The position numbers and the translations under genes are program-made. From NCBI GenBank assembly GCA_036407095.1, contig DASWZV010000144.1, forward strand, positions 1 through 64,000: a DNA stretch of 64,000 bases, given 5' to 3'. This stretch comes from Gp6-AA40 sp036407095. Lineage in GTDB: Bacteria; Acidobacteriota; Vicinamibacteria; Vicinamibacterales; UBA2999. Below, in pieces: positions 15,904 through 24,498 of the stretch (position 1 is its first letter; each line of letters begins with the position of its first letter). The notes under the pieces are model-generated. The model was not told where the DNA came from. It searched no databases and was given only the letters and a program-made list of their open reading frames with translations.

Positions 15904-17034
15904 GTGAATATCGGCATCGTCTGTTATGCATCGGTCGGCGGCAGCGGCGTTGTCGCCACGGAACTCGGGAAGGCGCTCGCGCTCCGCGGACACCAGGCGC
16001 ACTTCATCAGCACGGAGACGCCGTTCCGACTCGGTGATTTCCAGGAGGGTCTGTTCTTCCATCAGGTCGCGACGCCGACCTATCCGCTCTTCCGCGAGCC
16101 TCAGTACTTGCTGTCGCTCGCCAATCGAATCGTGCAGGTCGCGCGCGACTCGAACCTCGACATCATCCACGCGCACTACGCGGTTCCGCATGCAACCGCG
16201 GCATTCCTGTCGCGACAAGTACTCTCCGCGTCAGGCAAGGCGCCGAGAGTGGTGACGACGCTCCACGGCACGGACATCACCCTGATCGGAAACGATCCGT
16301 CGTATTCGAGAATCGTCGCGTTCTCGATCGAGCAGTCCGATGCGGTGACGGCCGTGTCCAACAGCCTGCGCTCCTCGACCTATGCCGAGCTCGGGGTCAC
16401 GCGCGACATTGCGGTCATCCCGAATTTTCTCGACCTCGCGATCCATCGACGGCGCCCGCGCCCGGATCTCCGCAAGCACTTCACCGGCGGCGACGAGAGA
16501 ACCCGAATCGTGATCCACGTGTCGAACTTCCGCCCGGTGAAGCGGGTCGAGGTGGTGATCGATCTGTTCGATCGCATCAGGGAGAAGGTACCTGCACGCC
16601 TGCTCCTGGTTGGCGACGGCCCCGATCTGCCGATCGCGCAGCGGCGTGCCCGCAAGCTCGGCATCGACGGGCTCGTGCACGCGATCGGTGCGCAGGAAGA
16701 AGTGGTTCCGCTGCTGTCGATCGCCGATGTTTTCCTCCTGCCCTCAGCACAGGAGAGCTTTGGTCTTGCCGCGCTCGAAGCGATGGCCTGCGAAGTGCCG
16801 GTCGTCGCTTCCGAGGTCGGCGGGCTGCCCGAGGTCATCGAGCACGACGTGACCGGGTTTCTCCATCCGCTCGACGACGAGGATGGCATGGCCGCGAGCG
16901 CAATCGCGCTGCTGACCGATCAGGCCCGTCACGACCGGATCGCCCAGGCAGCATGTCGACGCGTGCGAGAGCACTTCTCGGTCGAGCGTGTGGTGCCGAT
17001 GTACGAGAGCTGTTACCAGAAGCTCCTCTCGTGA
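15904..17034 (+). CDS. bshA: N-acetyl-alpha-D-glucosaminyl L-malate synthase BshA
   Basis: The 376-residue GT4 retaining transferase has N-terminal MNIGIVCYASVGGSGVVATE, FHQVATPTYPLFREPQYLLS, IIHAHYAVPHATAAFLS and the HGTDITLIG motif typical of BshA. The C-terminal donor site is ESFGLAALEAMACEVPVVAS. It joins GlcNAc from UDP-GlcNAc to L-malate, the first step of bacillithiol synthesis. The GTG start lies 7 bases after bshB1 and lacks a Shine-Dalgarno site. A weak -10-like TGTGAT sits six bases before it. Confidence 0.93.
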   Translation: MNIGIVCYASVGGSGVVATELGKALALRGHQAHFISTETPFRLGDFQEGLFFHQVATPTYPLFREPQYLLSLANRIVQVARDSNLDIIHAHYAVPHATAAFLSRQVLSASGKAPRVVTTLHGTDITLIGNDPSYSRIVAFSIEQSDAVTAVSNSLRSSTYAELGVTRDIAVIPNFLDLAIHRRRPRPDLRKHFTGGDERTRIVIHVSNFRPVKRVEVVIDLFDRIREKVPARLLLVGDGPDLPIAQRRARKLGIDGLVHAIGAQEEVVPLLSIADVFLLPSAQESFGLAALEAMACEVPVVASEVGGLPEVIEHDVTGFLHPLDDEDGMAASAIALLTDQARHDRIAQAACRRVREHFSVERVVPMYESCYQKLLS

Positions 17035-17047
17035 CGGTACGGTCCGC

Positions 17048-17392
17048 TCATCGACCTGGACCGGGCAGCGGCGACGATGAGGCGGGGACCGACTGAATGA
17101 GCAACGGGCGCGACGCGGTCTCGACCAGCAGCGGCCGATCGTTCTGGATGATGATCGGCTGCTCGAGTTGCAGCGGACGCTCGGACACGACGCGGACGAC
17201 GGCATTGTTTCCCGTCAGGGTCACTGGCAGCGCTTCTCTCTGCGGCAGCTCGACGCCGCTGATCACAACCGGCATCGGCGCCGGCTGGCCTCGCTGAGCC
17301 GAGACGGTCACGGTGGCGTCCTTGATCACGAGCCAGCCAAGCTCCAGGGCGATCACTGTCAGAACAACCTTCAGATATCGATCGACTGCCAT
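17048..17392 (-). CDS. Membrane-anchored protein of unknown function
   Basis: The 114-residue product has one N-terminal membrane helix (YLKVVLTVIALELGWLVI) and a soluble beta-like tail (MPVVISGVELPQREALPVTL; LQLEQPIIIQNDRPLLVETA). The MxxDRYxKVVLTVIA opening is shared by many short acidobacterial proteins of unknown role. AAGGAGG lies a few bases before the ATG. It is convergent with bshA (13 bp apart). No function is inferred. Confidence 0.7.
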   Translation of the reverse strand: MAVDRYLKVVLTVIALELGWLVIKDATVTVSAQRGQPAPMPVVISGVELPQREALPVTLTGNNAVVRVVSERPLQLEQPIIIQNDRPLLVETASRPLLIQSVPASSSPLPGPGR

Positions 17393-17524
17393 TACGCGGC
17401 CTCCTTGCGCACCAGTGCACTACCTCAACCTCGCGATAATCGTAATGAAAAAGAGTAGCAGGAGAGGGACCTGCATTGACCATGCCCGTGAGGCGCTACC
17501 CCGCACTGAGTCGATGACCGTCGG

Positions 17525-18946
17525 TCAATCGGTGCGGCGATAGAGCGTATGGCCGCCGTAGGTCGTCAGCTGGACGAGGCCTTCGTGCTCCAAATTCGTC
17601 GGCAGTACCAGGTAGTCGCCCGGCATGCTCTGCGTCATGAAGTCGTCGAGGTTCAAGGCGTCGGCAATCTGGGCGCCGACGAGTTCCTTCAGGACGATGG
17701 CATCCGCGCGATCCCACTGACCGAACACGCGTGCACCCCTGACCCGGCCGGCTTCGGCGAGCAGCAGTCCCTGGACCGATCGTTCGAGCGCGCGATAGTT
17801 GTACGAGTACCAAATCAGCTTGCCTTCGGCGAGTACGCCAGCCATCACGACCATCGCGATCAGAAGTGCACGATGATGCGAGGGCGCCGGACGCCCTGAG
17901 AAGCCGTAGGCCAGCAGCCAACCGACGCCGAGCGCGAACATCGGGTAGATCGGATTGATGTACCACGGAAGATTCGTACGCATGGCCATCGGTACCAGCA
18001 AAGCGATGGCGGGCCAGAAGCCCAGTATGCGTTGGCGATCGTCGTCGCTCTTCCAGAATTTCAACGACGCGCGCACCTGCGACCACGAAGTCGGCGGGAA
18101 CAGGATCACGACGGTGAAGGCGGCGACGATCCAGTCGTAGTGATGTTTGACCAGGATGTTCAGATAGAACAGCTCAGACTGCTTCTGTCCCTCGACCGCC
18201 GTCGTCGAGAGCGTGATGAAGTCCTGGAAGAACATCCGATCGAAAAAGGCCAAGCCGTCGGCTCGCCAGCGGGGAATGGCCCACAAGAGCGAGGGAATCA
18301 GTGCGAGCACGAACGCGGCGGCCAACGGTTGCCACCGCTCGCGCGCATTGACCTTCCTCCGCGCCTCGACGATGACGACGAGGAGCAGCGGCATCAGGAT
18401 GGCCATGCCTTTGAGCAGGAAGACGCCGGCAAAGAGTGGACCGAGCCAGACGCGCCGCCACGGGCGCTCGGACGAGAGGTCGAGCGTGACCGCGATCAGC
18501 AGGAAGAAGAGCGCCAGCAATGCGTCGGGGTTGTCCGTGCGTCCGGAGTGCACGTGCAGGAACCCGAAACAGGTGGCCAGCACCATGCACGAGAAGAGGG
18601 CGACATGTGGTCCGAAGCGTCGATGCGACCACCAAAGCAGCACGAGGACGGTCAGCCATGCCGCGAGGATCGACGGGATTCGCATCGCGGTGAGGCTGGG
18701 GCCGAACGCCTTGATCGAGAGCGCGATCAGCCAGACGTTCAGCGGAGGCTTGGAGTTGTAGTAGTCGGTCGTACCGTTGAATGTGGTGACGACCCAGTCG
18801 CCGCTCGCGAGCATTTCGAACGCGCTCGTGGCGTACAACGACTCATCCCATTCGGTGAGGCTTTCGTTCCCCAACCGATACGTGAGGTTGAATGCCGCCA
18901 GGCCGAGAACGGCGCACGCGAGTACCAAAAACCGACGACCCCGCAT
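17525..18946 (-). CDS. GT39/ArnT-like membrane glycosyltransferase
   Basis: The 473-residue polytopic protein begins MRGRRFLVLACAVLGLAAFN. The first periplasmic loop contains EWDESLYATSAFEMLASGDW, the catalytic Asp-Glu motif of GT-C (PMT_2) transferases, followed by DYYNSKPPLNVWL. About ten further hydrophobic helices follow and the last ~100 residues are soluble. These enzymes move a sugar from a polyprenyl phosphate to lipid or protein in the periplasm. The ATG at 18946 was chosen over an upstream frame start that adds a non-hydrophobic extension. The acceptor is unknown. Confidence 0.87.
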   Translation of the reverse strand: MRGRRFLVLACAVLGLAAFNLTYRLGNESLTEWDESLYATSAFEMLASGDWVVTTFNGTTDYYNSKPPLNVWLIALSIKAFGPSLTAMRIPSILAAWLTVLVLLWWSHRRFGPHVALFSCMVLATCFGFLHVHSGRTDNPDALLALFFLLIAVTLDLSSERPWRRVWLGPLFAGVFLLKGMAILMPLLLVVIVEARRKVNARERWQPLAAAFVLALIPSLLWAIPRWRADGLAFFDRMFFQDFITLSTTAVEGQKQSELFYLNILVKHHYDWIVAAFTVVILFPPTSWSQVRASLKFWKSDDDRQRILGFWPAIALLVPMAMRTNLPWYINPIYPMFALGVGWLLAYGFSGRPAPSHHRALLIAMVVMAGVLAEGKLIWYSYNYRALERSVQGLLLAEAGRVRGARVFGQWDRADAIVLKELVGAQIADALNLDDFMTQSMPGDYLVLPTNLEHEGLVQLTTYGGHTLYRRTD

Positions 18947-19037
18947 AGTGCCGGAACAGGTACGGGTATGAGGCGGTGCTGTATGGATGAGTCGCGGCAC
19001 ATTGTGCCACAACTGACATGTCGGAAACCGCCTTCTC

Positions 19038-19778
19038 TCAGATCAGATGGCGTCCTCCATCGACCCGGATCGTCTCGCCGGTCATGAAATCGGTCTCGAT
19101 GAGACTCAGGACCGCCTTCGCGATTGCCATCTCGCCTCCCCATCGACCGACCGGGGTGGCGCGTGCGACCGCTGCGACTTCTTCGGGATCCAAGTCCGGT
19201 GGTGGCAGGATCGGTCCGGGAGCGATTGCATTGACGAGAATCTGATCGCCGGCCAACTCGAGCGCGAGGCTTTCCGTCAGGGCGATGACCCCAGCCTTGG
19301 CCACGAAATACGACGTGAACCCGCGATAGGCGGGCCGGCCGGATCGCGCCAGCCAGTCGGCGAAGTTGATGATCCGGCCGCCGCCCACGGCGCGCATCGC
19401 GGGGATTGCGGCTTTGACGCAAAGAAACGCCGCTTTGAGGTTGATGGTGATGTCGCGGTCCCACGCCGCTTCCGTGAGGTCATCGAACGGCGTGCTCCCG
19501 TAGACCGACGCCATGTTGACCAGCACGTCGATGCGGCCGAATGCTTCGCGTGCCGCCGACATGAGCGCGGCGCAGTCGGCGGCTTTCGACACGTCCGCCA
19601 TGACGGCGATACCCTTTCGTTTCCGGTCCTTGACGTCTTGAACGGTGTCGTCGGCTTCCCGCTTCGACCCGCGATACGAGAGCACCAGATCCGCACCGCG
19701 GGCAGCCACCTCTTGTGCGACGACCCGGCCGATGCGCTTGCCACCGGTGATCACCACGACTTTGTCATTGAGATCCAT
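19038..19778 (-). CDS. Short-chain dehydrogenase, pteridine-reductase-like
   Basis: The 246-residue Rossmann enzyme has TGGKRIGRVVA at residue 11 (TGxxxRIG, typical of pteridine/dihydrofolate reductases), NMASVYG in place of NNAG, and the catalytic Y-x3-K in FTSYFVAKAG. The position usually held by catalytic Ser is FADW, i.e. Asp, as in FolM/PTR1-type enzymes. It probably uses NADPH on a pterin or a generic carbonyl. It is monocistronic, located between the GT39 gene and the VOC gene on the same strand. Confidence 0.82.
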   Translation of the reverse strand: MDLNDKVVVITGGKRIGRVVAQEVAARGADLVLSYRGSKREADDTVQDVKDRKRKGIAVMADVSKAADCAALMSAAREAFGRIDVLVNMASVYGSTPFDDLTEAAWDRDITINLKAAFLCVKAAIPAMRAVGGGRIINFADWLARSGRPAYRGFTSYFVAKAGVIALTESLALELAGDQILVNAIAPGPILPPPDLDPEEVAAVARATPVGRWGGEMAIAKAVLSLIETDFMTGETIRVDGGRHLI

Positions 19779-19826
19779 GCCCGGTTTTGACGCCGGCCTG
19801 GTGCCGTCAGTTCTCGAAGGGCAGCC

Positions 19827-20351
19827 CTACGAAAACGGCGCGAGCTTCTTGAAGGTGGCGAGCACCCACCGATAGCCATCAGGGTCGATCACGACGGCGG
19901 TCCGGTCTCCCCAGGGCATATCCTGGGCGTCAGTGACGCCTGCCCCAGCCTGCCGCGCCTGCGCGGCTGCCGTGTCGACATCACTCACGTACGTGTAGAG
20001 GGCCGCGGCGCCTCCCGTGGCCGTCGCGACATCGCCCTTGCGAACCAGCATCACCACAGAATCCTGATGCCGCATTTCGGCATAACGCATCTGACCGTCG
20101 GCGTCAGGCAGAACGACACCGCGTGTAAATCCGAATGCGCGCTCCAGGAAAGCCATTGTCGCGGCGACATTCGCGACCGCGAGGTAGGTGCTGATTGGAA
20201 ACATCCCTGGCGCGAGCCCGCTCGACGCGTCAGAGGGCGCGGCCGGACGTGCCGGCGCGGATACCGCCAGCTTACGGCGGGTTGCGGTTCGTTTCTTCTT
20301 CGATCGACGTGGTCGCCCGGTGCGCGTCGCGCGCGTGCGTCGTTTGCTCAT
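19827..20351 (-). CDS. VOC-superfamily (glyoxalase-like) protein with basic N-terminus
   Basis: This is a 174-residue protein. Residues 1-35 are extremely basic (MSKRRTRATRTGRPRRSKKK), a possible nucleic-acid-binding tail. Residues 55-170 form a PhnB-like VOC domain (TYLAVANVAATMAFLERAFG, MRYAEMRHQDSVVMLV, DRTAVVIDPDGYRWVLAT). A much longer upstream frame lacks conservation, so ATG 20351 was used. PhnB-like proteins have no settled substrate. The basic extension is unusual for the family. Confidence 0.8.
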   Translation of the reverse strand: MSKRRTRATRTGRPRRSKKKRTATRRKLAVSAPARPAAPSDASSGLAPGMFPISTYLAVANVAATMAFLERAFGFTRGVVLPDADGQMRYAEMRHQDSVVMLVRKGDVATATGGAAALYTYVSDVDTAAAQARQAGAGVTDAQDMPWGDRTAVVIDPDGYRWVLATFKKLAPFS

Positions 20352-20521
20352 CAGCGCTTGACCGATAGTAGCGGGAAGGCCGAAACTTTGCATCGCCGAG
20401 CTTGGTGACGCCGTCACGTGAACGATCGATGACGGGAGTGTAAGTTCCCCAATCAAAACTCGTTCGTGCGGCGACCAGGTGGCGGCGGTATGATCGGGCG
20501 CTTTTCCTGGAGAGACCTGCG

Positions 20522-21979
20522 ATGGCACTTGGACGAACGGGGATAGAACACGTGCTCCGGCGGGCGGCATTCGGCGCGAGCCCCGACGATCTGAAATCGT
20601 TCGAGGACATGTCGACCTTCGAGTTGCTCGATTTTCTCATCGACTTCGAAGCACAACCCGACGACGTCGACACGAACATCGGCAATCCCGCGTACATCGG
20701 CGTCGTCGGACGGGGCGGCGCGTTTTCTCCCAACACGAACATCGAAGACGCGCGCCAGCGTTGGCTGTTTCGAATGGTGCACTCGCGCCGTCCGCTCCAG
20801 GAGAAGATGGCGCTCTTCTGGCACAACCACTTCGCCACTGCCTACAGCAAGATCTCCGGCGCGATCCCGGCGGCGACAGCGACAAAGGTGCTCGCGCTCA
20901 AGCCCGGTGACCTGCCAGGCCCGCGCGGGCAGTACGAGATGTTCCGGGCCGAAGGCATGGGCAGCTTCCGCGATCTGTTGATCGAGGTGGCGCGAGATCC
21001 CGCGATGCTGGTCTGGCTGGATGGGCGCAACAACACCCGCCGCCTTCCGCAGGAGAACTTCGGCCGCGAGATCATGGAGCTCTTCACGATGGGCGTCGGA
21101 AACTACACGGAGCAGGACGTGTACGCCGCTGCCCGCGTCTTCACGGGATGGAATCTGCGCTTCGTGAATCGAGGGGATGACACGCAGTCGTATTACGAGT
21201 ACGCGTATATTCCCGCCAACCACGAACCCACGGCCAAGACGTTCACGTTCCCGATCTACGGCAACGGCGATACGACGATCCCGGCTCGTCCGGCGGCCGA
21301 CGGCGAGCAGGACGGCATCGATTTCATCACCGCGCTCGCGCATCATCCCGCCACCGCCCGCCGTCTCGCACGCAAGCTGTGGAACTTCTTCGTCAGCGAG
21401 GTCGTGCCTCCCGACGAGGCGACGCTCAACGCCGCGGTGAGTGTGTACCTCTCGAACGGCACACGGATCGCACCGCTCGTGACCTTTTTGCTTCGCTCGC
21501 GCGACTTCCTGAATCCGAGCACGTATTTCACGCGATACTCGTGGCCAGTCGAGTTCGCGGTTCGCGCGATCAAGGAAGTGGGATGGACTGGATTCACGGT
21601 TGATGCGGTGCGCGCGCCGCTGACGGCCATGGGCCAGACGCTCTTCGAACCGCCCGACGTCGCCGGGTGGGAGCTCGGTCAGGGATGGTTCTCGACCGGC
21701 GCGATGGTCGCCCGCATGAACTACGCCGCCACGCTGGCTGCGAATCAGCGATTCAATCTCGCGCGTGCTGCCGCCGGAGCAAAAGACTCTCCGGAGTCGC
21801 TCATGAACTTCCTTCTCGACCGATTGTCAGTCGCTCCGTACGACAAAGATCCGCGCGGCGATCTGCTGACGTACGCGCAGACCGTCGCCGCCTGGACCGG
21901 TTCGGATGCGCAAGTGCAGACGAAGGCCGCGGGGTTGACCCGACTGATTGTCGGTTCGTCGGAATACCAAATCGTTTAG
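20522..21979 (+). CDS. DUF1800 family protein
   Basis: The 485-residue protein has the DUF1800 layout: HVLRRAAFGASPDDLKSFED, then KMALFWHNHFATAYSKI near residue 100, GRNNTRRLPQENFGREIMEL, FTMGVGNYTEQDVYAAARVF and GWELGQGWFSTGAMVARMNY. The family is widespread next to DUF1501 genes, and here the DUF1501 gene follows 122 bp downstream. No classical signal peptide is visible. GGAGAG precedes the ATG and TATGAT at about 20487-20492 may be its -10. Function unknown. Confidence 0.88.
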   Translation: MALGRTGIEHVLRRAAFGASPDDLKSFEDMSTFELLDFLIDFEAQPDDVDTNIGNPAYIGVVGRGGAFSPNTNIEDARQRWLFRMVHSRRPLQEKMALFWHNHFATAYSKISGAIPAATATKVLALKPGDLPGPRGQYEMFRAEGMGSFRDLLIEVARDPAMLVWLDGRNNTRRLPQENFGREIMELFTMGVGNYTEQDVYAAARVFTGWNLRFVNRGDDTQSYYEYAYIPANHEPTAKTFTFPIYGNGDTTIPARPAADGEQDGIDFITALAHHPATARRLARKLWNFFVSEVVPPDEATLNAAVSVYLSNGTRIAPLVTFLLRSRDFLNPSTYFTRYSWPVEFAVRAIKEVGWTGFTVDAVRAPLTAMGQTLFEPPDVAGWELGQGWFSTGAMVARMNYAATLAANQRFNLARAAAGAKDSPESLMNFLLDRLSVAPYDKDPRGDLLTYAQTVAAWTGSDAQVQTKAAGLTRLIVGSSEYQIV

Positions 21980-22035
21980 TGGGGATGTAACAGCGATTTC
22001 TCGAGCGGGCCGCCCGTTGGTTGGCCCGCGGATTC

Positions 22036-22060
22036 GCGGTCGCGACAACGGAGCGACCGC
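22036..22060. repeat. Hairpin between DUF1800 and DUF1501 genes
   Basis: GCGGTCGC pairs with GCGACCGC around a 9-base loop. It lacks a U-tract, so it may stabilise the upstream message or partly attenuate read-through into the DUF1501 gene. Confidence 0.5.
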
Positions 22061-22101
22061 TAGAGAAGTGACCCAAACAGTCCACTAGTGCGGAGAACGC
22101 C

Positions 22102-23358
22102 ATGTCAGTTACGCGTCGAGAATTCATCAGTGGCGGCGTTGCGGCGTTCACGGTCACCTTCGTCGCGCCCTCGTTTCTGAGCGACATTGCGCGCGCACAG
22201 GGTGCACGCTCGCGCAGCCTCGTCGTCGTGTATCTCGCCGGCGGCAACGATTCGTTGAACACCGTCATCCCGTACACCGATCCGCAGTATCAGATCAGAC
22301 GGCCTACCATCTTCGTGCCGTCCGCCCAGGTGCTGCAGATCGGCAGCGACGCGGCGGGCCGGCCCCTCGGCCTTCACCCGCGGCTGACCGGGCTGCAGAC
22401 GATCTTCAACGAGGGCCGCCTCGCGATCGTTCAGCGCACCGGCTATCAGAACTCGAGCCGATCACACTTTCAGGGATCTGACATCTGGGGTACCGCCGAC
22501 CCCTCGTCGCCTTCGTCGATGGGATGGCTTGGCCGGTACCTCGAAACCGTACCGCTCGATCCGCTCTCGGGATGGAGCACCGTTCGCGAAGTGCCGCGAG
22601 CGCTGTTGTCGAAGAAAGTCAGCGTGCCCGGCATTCCCGATCCGCGCACGTACAGCTTCACCAGCCCCAACCCAGAACCCGAACGCACGTACGAGCGCGT
22701 GGCGGCGACACGAATCTCGTCTCACGTGCCGGTCGATCGGCCGCATCTCGCCTTCATCAACGGCTCGACGACGGCCGCGTTCGAGACGCTCGATCGCGTG
22801 GGCTCGGTGTCCGACTACATCGGCACGGCTGCGTATCCGGCCAACAACGGGTTCGCCCTCGCGCTTCGAACAGTAGCGGGATCGATCTCACGCGGTCTCG
22901 GCACGCGCGTCTATTGGGTGCAGACGGGCGGCTTCGACACGCACGCGAATCAAGGCAACCAGGGCGCCGGTGCGTACGCAAACCTGATGGGGACGTACAA
23001 CGACGGGCTCATCGCGTTCTACACGGATCTCAAGAACCAGGGACTGCTCGGTGACACCTTGATTATTCAGTTTTCGGAGTTCGGCCGTCGAATCACCGAG
23101 AACGGTACTGGCGGGACCGACCACGGCGCGGCTGCGGTGATGATGGCGATCGGTGGCGCGGTCAGGGGCGGCCTCTACGGTACGGCTCCGGATCTCAATC
23201 CGTTTCCCGGCAACCCGACGCTCGAGAACAATGGCGGCGACGTCACCTACGAGACCGACTTCCGGTCGGTGTACGCACGGGTGCTCGACAACTGGCTCGG
23301 GGCGAGCTCGACCGCGATCCTCGGTGGCAACTTCACGAACGGACCGGCGATCGTCTGA
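22102..23358 (+). CDS. DUF1501 family exported protein (Tat signal)
   Basis: The 418-residue protein begins MSVTRREFISGGVAAFTVTF, a twin-arginine signal ending near ARAQG. The mature part shows the DUF1501 sulfatase/phosphatase-like fold: LVVVYLAGGNDSLNTVIPYT, then WVQTGGFDTHANQGNQGAG and FSEFGRRITENGTGGTDHGA with the conserved Asp/His metal-like positions. It is paired with the DUF1800 gene upstream, the usual arrangement. Tat export implies a folded, perhaps metal-bound, periplasmic protein. The substrate is unknown. Confidence 0.9.
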   Translation: MSVTRREFISGGVAAFTVTFVAPSFLSDIARAQGARSRSLVVVYLAGGNDSLNTVIPYTDPQYQIRRPTIFVPSAQVLQIGSDAAGRPLGLHPRLTGLQTIFNEGRLAIVQRTGYQNSSRSHFQGSDIWGTADPSSPSSMGWLGRYLETVPLDPLSGWSTVREVPRALLSKKVSVPGIPDPRTYSFTSPNPEPERTYERVAATRISSHVPVDRPHLAFINGSTTAAFETLDRVGSVSDYIGTAAYPANNGFALALRTVAGSISRGLGTRVYWVQTGGFDTHANQGNQGAGAYANLMGTYNDGLIAFYTDLKNQGLLGDTLIIQFSEFGRRITENGTGGTDHGAAAVMMAIGGAVRGGLYGTAPDLNPFPGNPTLENNGGDVTYETDFRSVYARVLDNWLGASSTAILGGNFTNGPAIV

Positions 23359-23365
23359 GCGCGGG

Positions 23366-24265
23366 TCATCGGTTTGAGTAGATGGCTTGTAATGCCGGTT
23401 CGAGCGTCGAGTACTTGAACCCGTAGCTGAGTGCCTCGGCGCGCGCAGGCAGCACACGCTGACCCTCGAGGATCAATCCATCCGCCATCTCGCCGAGCAC
23501 GAGCTTCAGCGCGAACGCTGGCGCTCGTATGAACGCCGGCCGTCCGAGGACGCGTCCGAGCGTTCGTGCGAACTCGTTGTTCGTCACCGGCGATGGCGCA
23601 GTGAGGTTGAGCGGACCCGACACGGCGGTCGTCGTCAGCGCCCATCGCACCATGGCGACCCAGTCATCGATGTGAATCCACGACATGTATTGCCGTCCCC
23701 CGCCGGCGGGGCCGCCGACAAAACATCGAAAGGGGAGCGCGAGCTGGGAGAGCGCTCCGCCTTGACGGCTCAGGACGAGTCCGGTTCGGAGAAGCACAAT
23801 GCGTGACGTCGCTGCCGCTTGGAGCGCGAGGCGTTCCCACTCGTGGCACACGTCAGCGAGAAAGCCGGAACCGGGCGCGCTCGCTTCGGTGAGCGTTTCG
23901 TCTCCCCGACTTCCATAGACGCCCACGGCCGATGCGCTGATGAGCACACGCGGGCGCGTTGCGTGCGCGGCCAGCGCGGTAACGAGCGCACGAGTCGCAT
24001 GGAGACGGCTCGTCAGGATCGCGTCCTTCCGCGCCGCACTCCAGCGACGGCCCCCGATCGATTCGCCCGCGAGGTTGACGATCGCGTCGGCGTCGTCGAG
24101 CGCGCGCATCCAGGGTTGGGTCGTCGCGGCCTCGGGCGCCCACGAGAGATCGTCGACGTGCCGCGGGCGGCGCGTCAGGACTCGGACCTGATGGCCGTCG
24201 GCACGCAGCGCGCGTGTCAGCGCTGTGCCGAGAAATCCGGTGCCCCCTGCGACGAGGATGAGCAT
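23366..24265 (-). CDS. TIGR01777-family NAD-dependent epimerase-like oxidoreductase
   Basis: The 299-residue extended SDR has GGTGFLGTALTRALRADGHQ at residue 7, NLAGESIGGRRWSAARKDAI at about 64, SASAVGVYGSRGD (SDR catalytic Ser/Tyr region) and the family C-terminal DUF1731 helix bundle. YfcH/SulA-like members are linked to nucleotide-sugar or cell-division roles, but the activity is not established. A TAGGAT box lies six bases before the ATG, so the gene is predicted leaderless. It is divergent from the tetR operon. Confidence 0.87.
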   Translation of the reverse strand: MLILVAGGTGFLGTALTRALRADGHQVRVLTRRPRHVDDLSWAPEAATTQPWMRALDDADAIVNLAGESIGGRRWSAARKDAILTSRLHATRALVTALAAHATRPRVLISASAVGVYGSRGDETLTEASAPGSGFLADVCHEWERLALQAAATSRIVLLRTGLVLSRQGGALSQLALPFRCFVGGPAGGGRQYMSWIHIDDWVAMVRWALTTTAVSGPLNLTAPSPVTNNEFARTLGRVLGRPAFIRAPAFALKLVLGEMADGLILEGQRVLPARAEALSYGFKYSTLEPALQAIYSNR

Positions 24266-24271
24266 GCGCCG

Positions 24272-24277
24272 ATCCTA
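24272..24277 (-). promoter_or_regulatory. -10 box of a leaderless promoter (TIGR01777 gene)
   Basis: On the minus strand TAGGAT is followed by six bases and ATG (24265). No Shine-Dalgarno site is present. Confidence 0.5.
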
Positions 24278-24289
24278 CCCCCGTGGAAC

Positions 24290-24319
24290 TTGACACCGGG
24301 CTGGTTGCGGCGTTATTAA
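24290..24319 (+). promoter_or_regulatory. Predicted sigma70 promoter of the tetR-export operon
   Basis: A perfect -35 TTGACA (24290-24295) is followed after 18 bases by TATTAA (24314-24319). The operator palindrome overlaps the -10, as expected for a repressor-controlled promoter. Confidence 0.55.
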
Positions 24320-24334
24320 CTAACTAGTTGGTTA
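24317..24334. promoter_or_regulatory. Candidate TetR-family operator
   Basis: TAACTAACTAGTTGGTTA is an 18-bp palindrome with one mismatched pair. It overlaps the -10 region of the predicted tetR-operon promoter and lies about 52 bases upstream of the divergent TIGR01777 start. The (A)ACTAACTAGTTAGTT form resembles known TetR-family sites. Confidence 0.6.
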
Positions 24335-24370
24335 GAACTCGAACGCCGCCACGAAGAGCAGCGGAGCAAA

Positions 24371-24497
24371 AGTGGGCCACAAAGGACACAAAGATCGCGA
24401 TCTGAGAAACGGAGAAATCTCCGTGCCTCACCTTTGTGATCTTCGTGATCTTTGTGGCTCTTGTGCTCCGTGCCTCCGTGCGTCGCCTTGGGTCCTT
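24371..24497. repeat. 'CTTTGTGATCTTCGTGATC' word hairpin upstream of tetR
   Basis: The left arm GGGCCACAAAGGACACAAAG is complementary in style to the right arm (CTTTGTGATCTTCGTGATCT and TTTGTGGCTCTTGTGCTCC), with CCGTGCCTCCGTG afterwards. The same word family with perfect arms is at 63343-63495. It forms the 5' leader of the tetR message and reaches to the GTG start. Confidence 0.8.
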
Positions 24498-24498
24498 C

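Noticed and set aside
24436..24498. Upstream extension of the TetR protein (MIFVIFVALVLRAS...)
   Set aside because: These codons are the intergenic GATCTTCGTG word repeat read in frame; the hydrophobic stretch is an accident of that repeat.
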